64,000 bases of DNA from Pedobacter aquatilis (GCF_030409415.1 NZ_JAUFPW010000012.1:1-64000); one strand, 5' to 3'. Positions 1 through 8,562 are shown, counted from the stretch's first letter. A program made the numbers and translations. Notes: generated from the sequence alone by a model not told the origin.

Positions 1-139
1 CAGACAACTCTTGCGAATCGTAAAAAGTAAAAGAACCAAAGGAAAATATCAAACATGGACCAACTACAAAAGAGCGATATGAGCCTTAAGTTAATGACAT
101 TGGGGCAGGGGGAGGATTTATTAATCAATAATAACCAAT
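1..139. other. window edge, no confident gene
   Basis: On the + strand, frame 2 is open from the window edge to a TGA at 80-82 and would encode a Lys/Arg-rich tail (ending TNYKRAI). This could be the last 26 codons of a gene that begins outside the window, convergent with the TatD gene. It is too short to recognise. Nothing else is visible before the TatD stop codon at 140. Confidence 0.25.
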
Positions 140-907
140 TTACACGCCAAAAATTTTCTTAGAATTAGCTGTAGTAATGTTCGCAATTTCCTCTACCGAT
201 ACATTATAAATATCGGCCAGCTTTTGAGCAACATAAATTAAATAGCTGCTTTCGTTTGGTTTGCCTCGAAATGGAACCGGGGCAAGGTAAGGTGAATCGG
301 TCTCGAGTACCAGTTTTTCGAGTGGAATATTAACCAAAACCTGATCTAATCCAGCTTTTTTAAAAGTTACTACGCCGCCAATTCCGAGGTAAAAATTCAA
401 ATTAATAGCTTGGTTGGCTTGTTGTTCATTACCTGTGAAGCAATGGAAAATGCCTCTTAATTTATCGTCTTTTTCTGCCTCCAATACTTCAAAAACCTCA
501 TCAAAAGCCTCTCTGCAATGGATAACAATTGGTAAACCTAAATCTTTGGCCCAATTAATTTGTTTACGAAAGGCATCTTGCTGAATGCCTAAAGTGGTTT
601 TGTCCCAGTATAAATCAATTCCAATTTCGCCGATTGCATAAATTTTTCTGCCTTCAATACTGTTGTATATTTCTTCCAGTTGAGTTTCATAATCATCTTT
701 AACATCGCAAGGGTGCAAGCCTGCCATAGCAAAACAATTATCAGGGTATTTTTTCACCAAGTCATCAATCATTTTAATTGAAGCCACATCAACATTTGGC
801 AAAAACAAACGGTTAACATTATTTTCAAAACAACGCTCCATCAATTGAGCTTGCTTTTCTGCGTCCTGTTCATAATATAAATGCGTGTGAGTGTCAGTAA
901 AATTCAT
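140..907 (-). CDS. TatD family metal-dependent hydrolase
   Basis: This 255-residue protein belongs to the TatD/YcfH family of cytoplasmic metal-dependent (deoxyribo)nucleases, a TIM-barrel amidohydrolase fold. Seen: the N-terminal metal motif DTHTH (residues 5-9), GEIGIDLYWD with the bridging Glu, VIHCRE, FHCFTG and the C-terminal TDSPYLAP signature, over a length normal for the family. The frame stays open upstream to 1123. That extension runs through a dispersed repeat and has no family similarity, so the ATG at 907 is preferred. A perfect -7 element 5 nt upstream of that ATG supports it. The exact substrate of this paralogue cannot be told. Confidence 0.92.
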   Translation of the reverse strand: MNFTDTHTHLYYEQDAEKQAQLMERCFENNVNRLFLPNVDVASIKMIDDLVKKYPDNCFAMAGLHPCDVKDDYETQLEEIYNSIEGRKIYAIGEIGIDLYWDKTTLGIQQDAFRKQINWAKDLGLPIVIHCREAFDEVFEVLEAEKDDKLRGIFHCFTGNEQQANQAINLNFYLGIGGVVTFKKAGLDQVLVNIPLEKLVLETDSPYLAPVPFRGKPNESSYLIYVAQKLADIYNVSVEEIANITTANSKKIFGV

Positions 908-911
908 GGGG

Positions 912-919
912 CAAAGGTA
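912..919 (-). promoter_or_regulatory. -7 element TACCTTTG of the TatD gene
   Basis: TACCTTTG on the minus strand matches the Bacteroidota -7 consensus TAnnTTTG exactly. Its last base lies 5 nt from the ATG at 907, so the transcript would have almost no leader. No clear -33 TTTG was found. Confidence 0.6.
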
Positions 920-997
920 AGGATTTAAAAAATGGACTAGCTTTTTGAATTGTGCTATTTTTTTGAAAATGGATGTTTTTAAGCTTTTGGCAGCTTG

Positions 998-1087
998 CAG
1001 TCCTGCTTTCCGTTGCAATCTTTTTGGTTGTCCTTCGACTACGCTCAGGATGACAATCCAAAAAGTATTTTCACTCCAATCAGGTTT
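998..1087 (-). repeat. composite intergenic repeat E, copy 1
   Basis: Read on the minus strand it has the outer frame seen in other E copies: a left arm with CTGATTGGAGTG and AATACTTTTTGG, an interior related to TCCTTCGACT/AGGATGAC, then CCAAAAAGATTGCAACG and AAAGCAGGACTG. It lies directly upstream of the TatD gene. Boundaries are approximate. Confidence 0.7.
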
Positions 1088-1131
1088 ATAAACCGTGGTC
1101 AGTTTTGTATGGCGTAAAAGCAACCGTTGTT

Positions 1132-1264
1132 AAATAGCCCCGACATACGCGGAAATACTTTTGGCTAACTAAACTTACGAAGTTCCGCTCCAAATGCTTC
1201 CTTAACTTTGTAAGTTATCGGACTGAAGTTTTTTCGAGCCAAAAGATTGCAGCATTGGCGAGAC
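1132..1264 (+). repeat. composite repeat E variant with a different interior
   Basis: The outer frame is recognisable (CCCCGACATACGCGGAAATA, CTTTTGGCT, AGCCAAAAGATTGCAG, GGCGAGA). The interior is an unrelated stretch of about 70 nt with an AACTTACGAAGTT / AACTTTGTAAGTT inverted pair. With the terminator at 1313-1343 it fills the gap between the TatD and FKBP genes. Confidence 0.6.
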
Positions 1265-1312
1265 AGGTGTTGCCATGAAACAGAAACAATCCGCTCCAAA
1301 AAAGCTCAAATA

Positions 1313-1343
1313 AAAGCCTCAGAATTATAAATCCTGAGGCTTT
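1313..1343 (-). terminator. intrinsic terminator of the FKBP gene
   Basis: A 10-bp stem, AAAGCCTCAG (1313-1322) with CTGAGGCTTT (1334-1343), lies 20 nt past the FKBP stop codon on the minus strand. It is followed in that direction by a T-containing stretch. Confidence 0.8.
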
Positions 1344-1362
1344 AATATGTTTTAAACTATAA

Positions 1363-2358
1363 TTATTGAGCAGGAGTTGCCATAGGTTGTGCTGCAACAG
1401 GAGCACCAGCCGGACCTTTCTTAATCGCTTTGATTTCGATATCGAAAACCAATGGCGTGAATGGGTTGATTGGACCACCACCATTTTCGCCATAACCTAA
1501 TTTAGAAGGAATAATGATTTTGATTTTACCACCAACACCAATTAGTTGAACACCTTCTACAAAACCTGGAGCCAATTGGTTTAACACTAACGGACGAGCA
1601 GTATATTGTGCCATTGGAGAGTGAATGCCAGCTTTTTTAGCGGTTTTTTCATCAGAAGTATCAAATACATTTGGGTCTCCATTGCTTTTTTTGCTGGTAA
1701 ATTGACCAGTGTAATCAACAATTGCAGTATCCGTTAATGCAGCTCTTTCTGCGTTACCTGGTTTCTCGATGATGTAGTTTAAACCTGAAGCAGTTGTCTT
1801 AACCTCCAATTTATTTTCATCAATGTATTTTTTGATTTTTGCAGGCTCATTAGCTTTGTTTTTGTCGATTAAAGCTTTGTATTCAGTTTCAAAGAAATCT
1901 CTTTTCTTTTTCTCGAATGTAGAATCAGCTTCGTTTGTAGCTTTGTGTAATACTTTTTCGATTTTCACTGTAAAAGTTGCATAGTTAGATTTTAAACCAG
2001 CTGGTTTTGGTTGGCCAGAATATTTAGCCATCGAATCTAAATTTAATTTGAATGATGCGCTATCGCCTTCGCCTAACATTTTTAAAGCCGCAACTAAATC
2101 GCCCTTAAACATAGATTTGTTTATTGGAAAGAATGCCGGACGCTCATTATCGTAAGTGTTTACTAAAGTAGAATCTGCGTTGGTTGTGCCTTCAACTGTT
2201 TGAATACCGTTTAATTTTACAAAATCGCCTTCTTTAATTTTTTCTTTGCCTTCATCTTTTAAGATTTTGTATTGCAAATCGCCTTCGCCCTTTTTGTAAT
2301 TGTTACATGCAACCAAACCCATTGTTGCTGCAAATAGAATAATAATTCCTTTTTTCAT
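1363..2358 (-). CDS. FKBP-type peptidyl-prolyl isomerase lipoprotein
   Basis: A 331-residue envelope prolyl cis-trans isomerase. The N-terminus is a lipoprotein signal (MKKGIIILFAATMGLVAC, lipid Cys18). A charged helical middle follows, then an FKBP_C domain at about residues 190-310, with TDTAIVDYTGQF, a conserved FVEGVQLIGVGGKIKIIIPS segment, LGYGENGG and PLVFDIEI. An Ala/Pro-rich tail ends the protein. The ATG at 2358 is chosen because it starts directly at the signal peptide; the frame is open to 2385. A second, differently built FKBP protein lies at 4181. Its likely role is folding or stress handling of exported proteins. Confidence 0.9.
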   Translation of the reverse strand: MKKGIIILFAATMGLVACNNYKKGEGDLQYKILKDEGKEKIKEGDFVKLNGIQTVEGTTNADSTLVNTYDNERPAFFPINKSMFKGDLVAALKMLGEGDSASFKLNLDSMAKYSGQPKPAGLKSNYATFTVKIEKVLHKATNEADSTFEKKKRDFFETEYKALIDKNKANEPAKIKKYIDENKLEVKTTASGLNYIIEKPGNAERAALTDTAIVDYTGQFTSKKSNGDPNVFDTSDEKTAKKAGIHSPMAQYTARPLVLNQLAPGFVEGVQLIGVGGKIKIIIPSKLGYGENGGGPINPFTPLVFDIEIKAIKKGPAGAPVAAQPMATPAQ

Positions 2359-2433
2359 TATTTTATTGAATTGTTTTTTTGTCATGAAATTAGCTGAGCC
2401 ATTTCATTATTATTTATATTTCTGTTTAAATTT

Positions 2434-3444
2434 TTAAGCGATTAACTGGCTTTTATACTCTGGTAAAATTGATTTAAATTCTTCTATAACATCTGCTAAA
2501 GATTTATCTGATGCACCTCCGGCAGCATTTCTATGTCCGCCGCCGTTAAAATATTTTTTACAAATTTCATTTGCAGGAAAATCGCCGGTAGAGCGTAAAG
2601 ATAATTTTACCTTATCTGGTCTTTCGATAATTAATGCTGCCAAACGAATTCCATTTATAGATAAGGCATAATTTACAACGCCTTCGGTATCGCCTGTTGC
2701 GCTGTGGTATTTTGCAAGTTCTTCTTTATTTACGGTAATAATTGCCGTGTTAAACTCATGAAAAACTTCTAATTTGTTGGATAGGCAATAACCTAAAAAC
2801 CTAAGGCGGTCTTCGCTTGCGTTATCATAAACCAATTGATGTATTTTATAATGCTCGGCACCTAAATCAATTAAATTTGCCGCAATGCGATAAACATTTG
2901 ATGTAGCTAATGGAAAACGAAATGAAGCAGAATCGGTCATGATACCGGTATATAAACAAGTTGCTACATCTTTATTAATACCGTTACTGTCATTTAGCTG
3001 GTTGGCGATAAAATCGTACACCAGTTGCGCTGCAGCGCAAGCATTTATGTCCCAATGGCGGTAATCGTCAAAATCTTCTGGCTCAAGGTGATGGTCTATC
3101 ATCACTTTTTTCGCAGATGCTGCTCTTACCAATTCACCAAGCTCGTTAATTCTGCTAAGGGTGTTAAAATCAAGGCAGAAAATCAGCGCTGCTTCTTCTA
3201 CTAATTTTGCTGCTTTTTCTTGTTCCTCTGTAAAAATTACAACATCAGCATTATTTGGCATCCAATGTAAAAAAGTTGGGTAATCAGTAGGGGTAATCAC
3301 TTTTACGTGATGACCTTTTTGAATAAGATAACCGTACAATCCTAGCGATGAGCCCATTGCATCACCATCAGGTTTATGATGTGTAGTGATAACAATTTTC
3401 TGTGGCGAAGCCAGAATGGATTTTAGTTCTGTTAATGTAAGCAT
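2434..3444 (-). CDS. nrnA: DHH-family phosphoesterase (NrnA-like)
   Basis: A 336-residue DHH/DHHA1 protein of the NrnA (bifunctional oligoribonuclease / pAp phosphatase) type, a cytoplasmic enzyme that degrades very short RNAs and 3'-phosphoadenosine 5'-phosphate. Seen: the DHH-domain metal motifs THHKPDGDAMGSSLG (from about residue 21), FCLDFNT and IDHHLEP, and the DHHA1 glycine motif GGGHRNAAGG near the C-terminus. Length fits the family. It lies upstream of the FKBP gene on the same strand with a 75-nt gap and has its own -7 element. The activity split between oligoRNA and pAp is inferred from the family. Confidence 0.88.
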   Translation of the reverse strand: MLTLTELKSILASPQKIVITTHHKPDGDAMGSSLGLYGYLIQKGHHVKVITPTDYPTFLHWMPNNADVVIFTEEQEKAAKLVEEAALIFCLDFNTLSRINELGELVRAASAKKVMIDHHLEPEDFDDYRHWDINACAAAQLVYDFIANQLNDSNGINKDVATCLYTGIMTDSASFRFPLATSNVYRIAANLIDLGAEHYKIHQLVYDNASEDRLRFLGYCLSNKLEVFHEFNTAIITVNKEELAKYHSATGDTEGVVNYALSINGIRLAALIIERPDKVKLSLRSTGDFPANEICKKYFNGGGHRNAAGGASDKSLADVIEEFKSILPEYKSQLIA

Positions 3445-3457
3445 AATTTTTGCGCTG

Positions 3458-3465
3458 CAAAGCTA
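3458..3465 (-). promoter_or_regulatory. -7 element TAGCTTTG of the DHH gene
   Basis: This is an exact TAnnTTTG match on the minus strand, 14 nt before the ATG at 3444. A weak TTTA lies about 18 nt further upstream in the place of the -33 element. Confidence 0.55.
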
Positions 3466-3627
3466 ATTAAATTTAGTGTTAGTTAAACTGTTATTTAACC
3501 GTTTAATTGCTTTTGTATCTAACATCCTTATAAATTTTACGAACAATGCCTTAATGTAATTGTTTAACAACTTGGTTTAGGCGATAAAGAGATTGTTATT
3601 TAGGCTTTTTCTTTCATCAATAAAACG

Positions 3628-3635
3628 TACTTTTG
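3628..3635 (+). promoter_or_regulatory. -7 element TACTTTTG of ndk
   Basis: Exact TAnnTTTG match, 25 nt before the ndk ATG. No convincing -33 TTTG is seen at the usual spacing. Confidence 0.6.
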
Positions 3636-3659
3636 CAGAAAAATTGATATCAAAGCACA

Positions 3660-4079
3660 ATGAGCACTAACAGAACTTTTACAATGATTAAGCCAGATGC
3701 AGTTGCAAACGGCCATATCGGATCTATTTTAAACGACATTACTAATGCTGGTTTTAAAATCATTGCATTAAAATATACTAAATTAACTGATGAAACTGCT
3801 GGTCAGTTTTATGCAGTACACGCTGAGCGTCCTTTTTATAAAGATTTAGTAAGTTTCATGTCTTCAGGACCAATTGTTGCCGCTATTTTAGAAAAAGATA
3901 ATGCAATTGAAGATTTCAGAAAATTAATCGGTGCTACTAATCCAGCTGAGGCTGCAGAAGGTACAATCCGTCAAAAATATGCAAAATCAATAGATGCAAA
4001 TGCAGTTCACGGTTCAGATTCTGACGAGAATGCAGAAATTGAAGGTAATTTCTTCTTCAAGGCAGACGAGCGTTTCTAA
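3660..4079 (+). CDS. ndk: nucleoside diphosphate kinase
   Basis: A 139-residue NDP kinase that transfers the gamma phosphate from NTPs to NDPs through a phosphohistidine. Seen: the [10 protein letters not shown] start typical of the family, [14 protein letters not shown], and the active-site His117 in the NAVHGSDS motif. The length is standard. It has its own -7 element and a strong terminator, so it is probably monocistronic. Confidence 0.97.
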   Translation: MSTNRTFTMIKPDAVANGHIGSILNDITNAGFKIIALKYTKLTDETAGQFYAVHAERPFYKDLVSFMSSGPIVAAILEKDNAIEDFRKLIGATNPAEAAEGTIRQKYAKSIDANAVHGSDSDENAEIEGNFFFKADERF

Positions 4080-4095
4080 GCATATTCTAAAATAT

Positions 4096-4136
4096 AAAAC
4101 ATGAAAACCCTGAAATATTTCGGGGTTTTTATGTTT
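4096..4136 (+). terminator. intrinsic terminator after ndk
   Basis: The stem AAAACCCTGAAA/TTTCGGGGTTTT has a short A/T loop and is followed by TTTT. It begins 17 nt after the ndk stop. The outer AAAACAT/ATGTTTT can extend the stem. Confidence 0.85.
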
Positions 4137-4147
4137 TATAAGTTTTG

Positions 4148-4155
4148 TATCTTTC
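4148..4155 (+). promoter_or_regulatory. near-consensus -7 element TATCTTTC
   Basis: This matches TAnnTTTG except for the last base and lies 26 nt before the ATG at 4181, the spacing common to other promoters here. Confidence 0.4.
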
Positions 4156-4180
4156 GCCTTTCAAACACAATATAAATTAA

Positions 4181-4918
4181 ATGAAAAAAATTTTCTTAAC
4201 GGTATTGGCTTCTGGTATCGCTATCACATCATTTGCACAAACTAAAAAACCTGTAGCTAAAAAACCAGCAATAGCAACCAAAGCTGCAGCAAAACCAACT
4301 GCTTCTCCAGCCGTATTAAAATCATCTTTAGATTCGGCCAGTTATGCATTCGGCATTTCAATTGGTGCAAGTTTAAAAACAACCGGTTTATCAACCTTAA
4401 ATTACGATATATTATTAAAAGGCTTAAAAGATGCCTTTACTGATGCAAAAACAGTTTTAGATCAGCAACAAGCGCAACAAGCCATTTCAACAGTATTAAA
4501 TAATGCCAATAAAAGCAAATTTGCAAGCAAAATTGCAGAAGGAAAAGCATTTTTGGAGCAAAATAAAAAACGTGCAGGTGTGCAAACAACTGCAAGCGGA
4601 TTACAATATGAAGTGTTGAAAGCTGGAAACGGTGCGAAGCCAACGGCAACGGATTCTGTTTTAGTAAATTATAAAGGAACATTGCTTGATGGAAAGCAAT
4701 TTGACAGTTCTTATGATAGAGGCGAGCCAATCACTTTTACTTTAAACCAGGTAATTAAAGGTTGGACTGAAGGTGTACAGTTAATGAATGGAGGTTCAAA
4801 ATACAAGTTCTTCGTTCCCTACAATTTAGCTTACGGCGAGCGTGGATATGGTCCAGATATCCCACCTTACAGCACCTTGATTTTTGAAATTGAATTGTTA
4901 AAAGTTAACGGCAAATAG
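4181..4918 (+). CDS. secreted FKBP-type peptidyl-prolyl isomerase (FkpA/Mip-like)
   Basis: A 245-residue exported prolyl isomerase. Seen: a signal peptide (MKKIFLTVLASGIAITSFAQ), a Lys/Ala/Pro-rich linker, an FKBP_N dimerisation helix region (about residues 50-130, starting SLDSASYAFGISIG), and an FKBP_C domain (about 140-243) with DSVLVNYKGTLLDGKQFDSS, WTEGVQLM, YNLAYGERGYG and PPYSTLIFEIELL. This is the Mip/FkpA layout, implying a dimeric periplasmic chaperone-isomerase. It is flanked by ndk and a small lipoprotein gene on the same strand. Confidence 0.92.
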   Translation: MKKIFLTVLASGIAITSFAQTKKPVAKKPAIATKAAAKPTASPAVLKSSLDSASYAFGISIGASLKTTGLSTLNYDILLKGLKDAFTDAKTVLDQQQAQQAISTVLNNANKSKFASKIAEGKAFLEQNKKRAGVQTTASGLQYEVLKAGNGAKPTATDSVLVNYKGTLLDGKQFDSSYDRGEPITFTLNQVIKGWTEGVQLMNGGSKYKFFVPYNLAYGERGYGPDIPPYSTLIFEIELLKVNGK

Positions 4919-4974
4919 CCTTAAAATAAAACTTTCTTTCGGGTTTGATGTTAATTATAGCAAATTGACATCAC

Positions 4975-5148
4975 ATGAAAAGAACATTGCCTTTAGTACT
5001 TATTGCATTTTTGTGCACTACCTTAACCAGTTGCGAATTGGCTCAAGGTATTTTTAAAGCCGGCGTTTGGTCGGGAATTATTATTGTAGTAATCGTAGTT
5101 GCGCTTATCATCTGGATTCTATCTAAAGTGTTCGGCGGTAAAGGATAA
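4975..5148 (+). CDS. small lipoprotein with one membrane helix (57 aa)
   Basis: This short ORF starts at ATG 4975. The first 20 residues form a lipoprotein signal (hydrophobic, LTSC lipobox, Cys20). A short linker (ELAQGIFKAGVW) leads into a hydrophobic helix (about 34-50, SGIIIVVIVVALIIWILS) and a basic end KVFGGKG. The gap after the FKBP gene is 56 nt, and a perfect terminator hairpin follows its stop, which supports a real gene. The function is unknown. Similar tiny proteins in this phylum are sometimes labelled with unrelated enzyme names, which should not be copied here. Confidence 0.7.
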   Translation: MKRTLPLVLIAFLCTTLTSCELAQGIFKAGVWSGIIIVVIVVALIIWILSKVFGGKG

Positions 5149-5174
5149 GTTAAAACAAATTAAAGACTTTAATT

Positions 5175-5204
5175 AAAGGCTGGCAATTATAATTGCCAGC
5201 CTTT
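5175..5204 (+). terminator. perfect palindromic terminator
   Basis: A 15+15 bp perfect palindrome (arm AAAGGCTGGCAATTA) ends in TTTTT and starts 27 nt after the small lipoprotein stop. Confidence 0.85.
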
Positions 5205-5223
5205 TTGTGTTTATATTGGCGTG

Positions 5224-5730
5224 ATGAAAATTTTTAACTTACAACCGATAACCGTTAAAGAATATTTATTTAATGAAGAACATTTAGTCGAACGGATGAA
5301 TGATGGTCATTTCGAATATGGCTTTTCTTTCAATTGTAGTATTGTTGGTTCAATAAAAACGATGATTGTTGAATTTAAAATTCTTTATTCTGTTGGAGGG
5401 TCAGAATCACATGAAGAAATTTTTATGACCGATAACCCAAATGAATGGTTAGTGATGGGAACATCCATATATGAAGATGGTGCAGGTGAAATATTATTAT
5501 CTTACAAAAGCTATTGTAAATTTAATTTAGAAAACGAAGGCTTCGAAGCTGATGTGATATCAATGAGTGAGTTTCTCAATGACTATAATATTCATACACA
5601 AACATTTCTCAATCAATATAAACCTGATTCATTAGTGCTAGAAGATGATTTATTTGCGTATAAAACTTTGAAATCAAATGCGATGAATGCAATTGAAAAC
5701 TTAAAGGGAAGTAATATGTATGAATTTTAA
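5224..5730 (+). CDS. hypothetical protein, 168 aa
   Basis: I do not recognise a family. The protein is acidic and soluble, with no signal peptide or membrane helix. It has a beta-rich N-terminal half (FNCSIVGSIKTMIVEFKILYSV) and a helical C-terminus. The ATG at 5224 is taken; a GTG directly before it (5221) is in frame and could also serve. It sits alone between a strong terminator and the convergent DUF721 gene. It could be an accessory gene, since nothing in its context ties it to the neighbouring housekeeping genes. Confidence 0.7.
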   Translation: MKIFNLQPITVKEYLFNEEHLVERMNDGHFEYGFSFNCSIVGSIKTMIVEFKILYSVGGSESHEEIFMTDNPNEWLVMGTSIYEDGAGEILLSYKSYCKFNLENEGFEADVISMSEFLNDYNIHTQTFLNQYKPDSLVLEDDLFAYKTLKSNAMNAIENLKGSNMYEF

Positions 5731-5744
5731 AGCTTACCGCTTTT

Positions 5745-6035
5745 CTACAAAAACACAATTTCGTTTATCACAACGCTTCCTGCGTGGTCATTTAGTTTTT
5801 GTATAATTCCTGCTCTTACTAAAACCAATTCATTTTTTATTACGGATGATTCTATCCTGATGAAAAGTTTTTTATCATGAATGTAGATTTGTTTTGTACG
5901 GTTTGCAATTGCTGTGCCCATTATCTCAGGCCAAATGGCTACAATAGAGGTTTCATCAAATTTGCGGCGTATTCTGTAAACATCCAGCATTTTGCTGATG
6001 GCATCTTTTAAGGTTACATCGTTGGGTTTACGCAT
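5745..6035 (-). CDS. DUF721 (DciA-like) protein
   Basis: A 96-residue DUF721-family protein. Seen: KDAISKMLDVYRIRRKFDET, the conserved aromatic-Pro motif IVAIWPEIMGTAIANRT, and the alternating IYIHDKKLFIRIESSVIKNEL segment. In other bacteria DUF721 proteins (DciA) assist loading of the replicative helicase DnaB. Transfer of that role to this protein is inference. It overlaps the end of recF by 8 nt (6028-6035), so the two are probably translationally coupled. This DUF721-recF pairing is common in the phylum and fits a DNA replication/repair role. Confidence 0.85.
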   Translation of the reverse strand: MRKPNDVTLKDAISKMLDVYRIRRKFDETSIVAIWPEIMGTAIANRTKQIYIHDKKLFIRIESSVIKNELVLVRAGIIQKLNDHAGSVVINEIVFL

Positions 6036-7131
6036 TTTGAATCTGGCCGTTATCTACTTCAAACAAAGTTACATCAACTTCTATCTTTTTAAAAATTGAT
6101 TTTACTCTTTCGATGCCTGTATCGGTAATAAAAATTTGTCCGAAATCGTGATGCGAAACCATTTGCATTAGTTTCTGAACACGGTTATCATCCAGTTTAT
6201 CGAAAATATCATCAAGTAAAAGTAATGGCTTAAAGCCCTTATTTTTTGCCAGATAAGCATATTGTGCAAGTTTTAAAGCAATTAAAAATGATTTCTGCTG
6301 ACCTTGCGATCCGAATTTTTTGAGTGGCATTTCATGAATGCTAAATACCAGCTCATCCTTATGGATACCAGTAGTTGTGCGTTCTAAAACCCTATCTTTT
6401 TCAACTGATTTTTTCAGCAATTCTTCAAAAGGTGTTTCAATTAATTGAGATTGATAATTTAAATCGACCAACTCATTATTATCCGTTAAGTAAATATAGT
6501 ATTGATTAAACAGGGGAATGAAATCATCCATGAAAGCTTTCCGTGTAGCGAAGATTTTATTACCAGCCAAAACCAATTGCTCATCCATAATTTCGAGCAA
6601 AGTTGGGTCGTATCTTTTTGTAATAGCAATTTGCTTAAGCATTGCATTTCGGTTTGCCAAAACGCGGTTATAACCAATTAATTGATCTAAATAATGTGCA
6701 TCAGTTTGAGAAATCACATTATCAACAAATTTCCGGCGTTCTTCACTACCTTCCATAATCAAATTAACATCGTATGGCGAAACCATTACGACCGGAAATA
6801 AACCAATGTGGTCTGCAAGTTTATCGTACTCCTTTTTGTTTCTTTTGAACTGCTTTTTCTGGCTTCTCTTTACGCCACAGCTAATCTTTTCGTTTCTTTC
6901 ATTGCGGTCAAAATCACCCTGAATCATAAAAATATCAGCCCCGGTTTTAATTTGCTGTCCATCAATCGGGTTAAAATAGCTTTTGCACAAACACAGATAA
7001 TGAATGGCATCTAACATATTAGTTTTGCCAGAGCCATTATTGCCGGTAAATACATTGACGGTTTCAGAAAAGCTGATTCCGGCATCGCTGTAATTTTTAA
7101 AATTAAGAAGGGTAATGTTCTTTAACCACAT
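6028..7131 (-). CDS. recF: DNA replication/repair protein RecF
   Basis: A 367-residue SMC-like ATPase that loads RecA at gaps with RecO and RecR. Seen: the N-terminal MWLKNITLLNFKNY, Walker A GNNGSGKT (residues 30-37), the signature region GSQGQQKSFLIALKLAQY, and Walker B LLLLDDIFDKLDD followed by ITDT. Length is typical. It is the first gene of a two-gene unit with the DUF721 gene. Confidence 0.96.
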   Translation of the reverse strand: MWLKNITLLNFKNYSDAGISFSETVNVFTGNNGSGKTNMLDAIHYLCLCKSYFNPIDGQQIKTGADIFMIQGDFDRNERNEKISCGVKRSQKKQFKRNKKEYDKLADHIGLFPVVMVSPYDVNLIMEGSEERRKFVDNVISQTDAHYLDQLIGYNRVLANRNAMLKQIAITKRYDPTLLEIMDEQLVLAGNKIFATRKAFMDDFIPLFNQYYIYLTDNNELVDLNYQSQLIETPFEELLKKSVEKDRVLERTTTGIHKDELVFSIHEMPLKKFGSQGQQKSFLIALKLAQYAYLAKNKGFKPLLLLDDIFDKLDDNRVQKLMQMVSHHDFGQIFITDTGIERVKSIFKKIEVDVTLFEVDNGQIQNA

Positions 7132-7216
7132 AAATATGTCGCAATTTACCTAATTTTTACCCTTTAAGTGGTTAATGTTAAAAATTAAAGCTTACATTCA
7201 TTTCAAGAAAAAATAA

Positions 7217-7624
7217 ATGGTAGCACAAAAAATGTTAGAAGGTAACGTTCTCTGGTCATACGATCACGAACTAAACAACGATAAAAGATACGGTTGGCTA
7301 AAAAACATTGCCGGGATATTCTCCTTTATAAGGCCAATGCACAGTCACGAAGGTAATATTTTACTGGCATCAAATGGTCTTTTCATTACTGGCGATGAAC
7401 ATTTAGAACTTCCACTTTCGCACATTGAAGAGGTTTACATGGGCTTTGACGATTTATTTCCGGCAACATCTGTAAAAAACTTTTGTGTATTTTGGCAACC
7501 CATCCGCATTAAGTCTTTTATTCGCAACTCTGAAAGTCAAACCATATACCTTATTATTAACTATAAAGGTATTTTTAGTGATAATAAAACCTGGTTTAAC
7601 ACCTTAATTAGTTTGCTAAGGTAA
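7217..7624 (+). CDS. hypothetical protein, 135 aa
   Basis: No family is recognised. It is a soluble-looking protein without signal peptide. The middle (ILLASNGLFITGDEHLELPLSHIEEVYMGFDDLFPA) alternates strands in a way that resembles a PH-like or GRAM-like beta domain, but that is only a guess from the pattern. It is transcribed divergently from recF and followed by a TPR gene with its own promoter. Confidence 0.7.
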   Translation: MVAQKMLEGNVLWSYDHELNNDKRYGWLKNIAGIFSFIRPMHSHEGNILLASNGLFITGDEHLELPLSHIEEVYMGFDDLFPATSVKNFCVFWQPIRIKSFIRNSESQTIYLIINYKGIFSDNKTWFNTLISLLR

Positions 7625-7694
7625 GAGAAACACAATTTACCATATTTCCAGCTTCTAAATAACTATAGTTTAATTAAATACTTAAAAATAAAGG

Positions 7695-7724
7695 TTGATA
7701 CTTTGATTGAAAAACGTATTTTTG
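7695..7724 (+). promoter_or_regulatory. promoter of the TPR gene
   Basis: TTG at 7695-7697, a 19-nt spacer and TATTTTTG at 7717-7724 match the Bacteroidota -33/-7 layout. The -7 element ends 25 nt before the ATG. Confidence 0.65.
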
Positions 7725-7748
7725 CAATCTTAAATTTTTTAAACAAAC

Positions 7749-8414
7749 ATGTCTACAACAGATAATCAGACAACTCAACCTATTAGAAAAGGTTCTTTTT
7801 TACAGGAAAACAATAAAAGCCTGCTATTTATTGCGGGTGCTGTAGTGGTATTAATAGGCGTTTATTTTTGGTACCAAAACGTTTACTTAAAAGATCGTGC
7901 TGAAGAAGCTGCAAGTAAAATGTTCAAAGCAGAGCAGTTAATCGGTGTAGATTCTTTATCTAACAAAGCGATTAAAGGTGAAGGCGGTTACCCTGGTTTG
8001 GAGCAGGTTGCTAAAGATTATGATAATACTAAATCTGCTAATTTAGCTAACCTATATTTAGGTGGTATTTATTTACGCAAAGGCGAATATAAACAAGCTA
8101 TTGATGCTTTGAGTAAATATAGTGCTACAGGTAGCCCGGTTGCAGATCCATTAGCTTTAGGTTTATTGGGTGATGCATACAGCGAATTGAAAGACTACAA
8201 ACAAGCATCAACTTATTATAAAAAAGCGGCTGATAAAGCGAGCAAATTTACTTCGCCAATGTTTTTAAAGAAATTAGGTTTAGTAAACGAGAACCTGAAA
8301 GACTTTAAAGGTGCTGCTGAAGCTTACAATAAAATTAAATCTCAGTATCCTGAAAGTCAAGAAGCGCAGTTAATTGATGCTTACATTGCAAGAGCTGAAG
8401 AACAAGTTAAATAA
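7749..8414 (+). CDS. membrane-anchored tetratricopeptide repeat protein
   Basis: A 221-residue protein with a short cytoplasmic N-terminus, one membrane helix (about residues 26-45, SLLFIAGAVVVLIGVYFWYQ) and a TPR-rich remainder. The TPR helices include NLANLYLGGIYLRKGEYKQA, PLALGLLGDAYSELKDYKQA and GLVNENLKDFKGAAEAYNKI. The layout resembles YfgM-type proteins that present TPRs at the inner membrane and bind export chaperones. That similarity is architectural only. It is flanked by a good promoter and a terminator, so it is monocistronic. Confidence 0.85.
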   Translation: MSTTDNQTTQPIRKGSFLQENNKSLLFIAGAVVVLIGVYFWYQNVYLKDRAEEAASKMFKAEQLIGVDSLSNKAIKGEGGYPGLEQVAKDYDNTKSANLANLYLGGIYLRKGEYKQAIDALSKYSATGSPVADPLALGLLGDAYSELKDYKQASTYYKKAADKASKFTSPMFLKKLGLVNENLKDFKGAAEAYNKIKSQYPESQEAQLIDAYIARAEEQVK

Positions 8415-8435
8415 TCATTAACTAAATATTTGTGA

Positions 8436-8467
8436 AAAGATTATCGAAAGATGGTCTTTTTTTTTGC
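8436..8467 (+). terminator. intrinsic terminator after the TPR gene
   Basis: The stem AAAGATTATC / GATGGTCTTT (10 bp, two G-T pairs) has a GAAA loop and is followed by a run of T. Confidence 0.85.
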
Positions 8468-8562
8468 TCTTGGAAGTTAAGTTTAAAAGTAAAACTTCTG
8501 CAATTATGATGGAAGTCACACCAGATATGAGTAATTAGCTCTATTTTTGTCTTTAACGCAAT

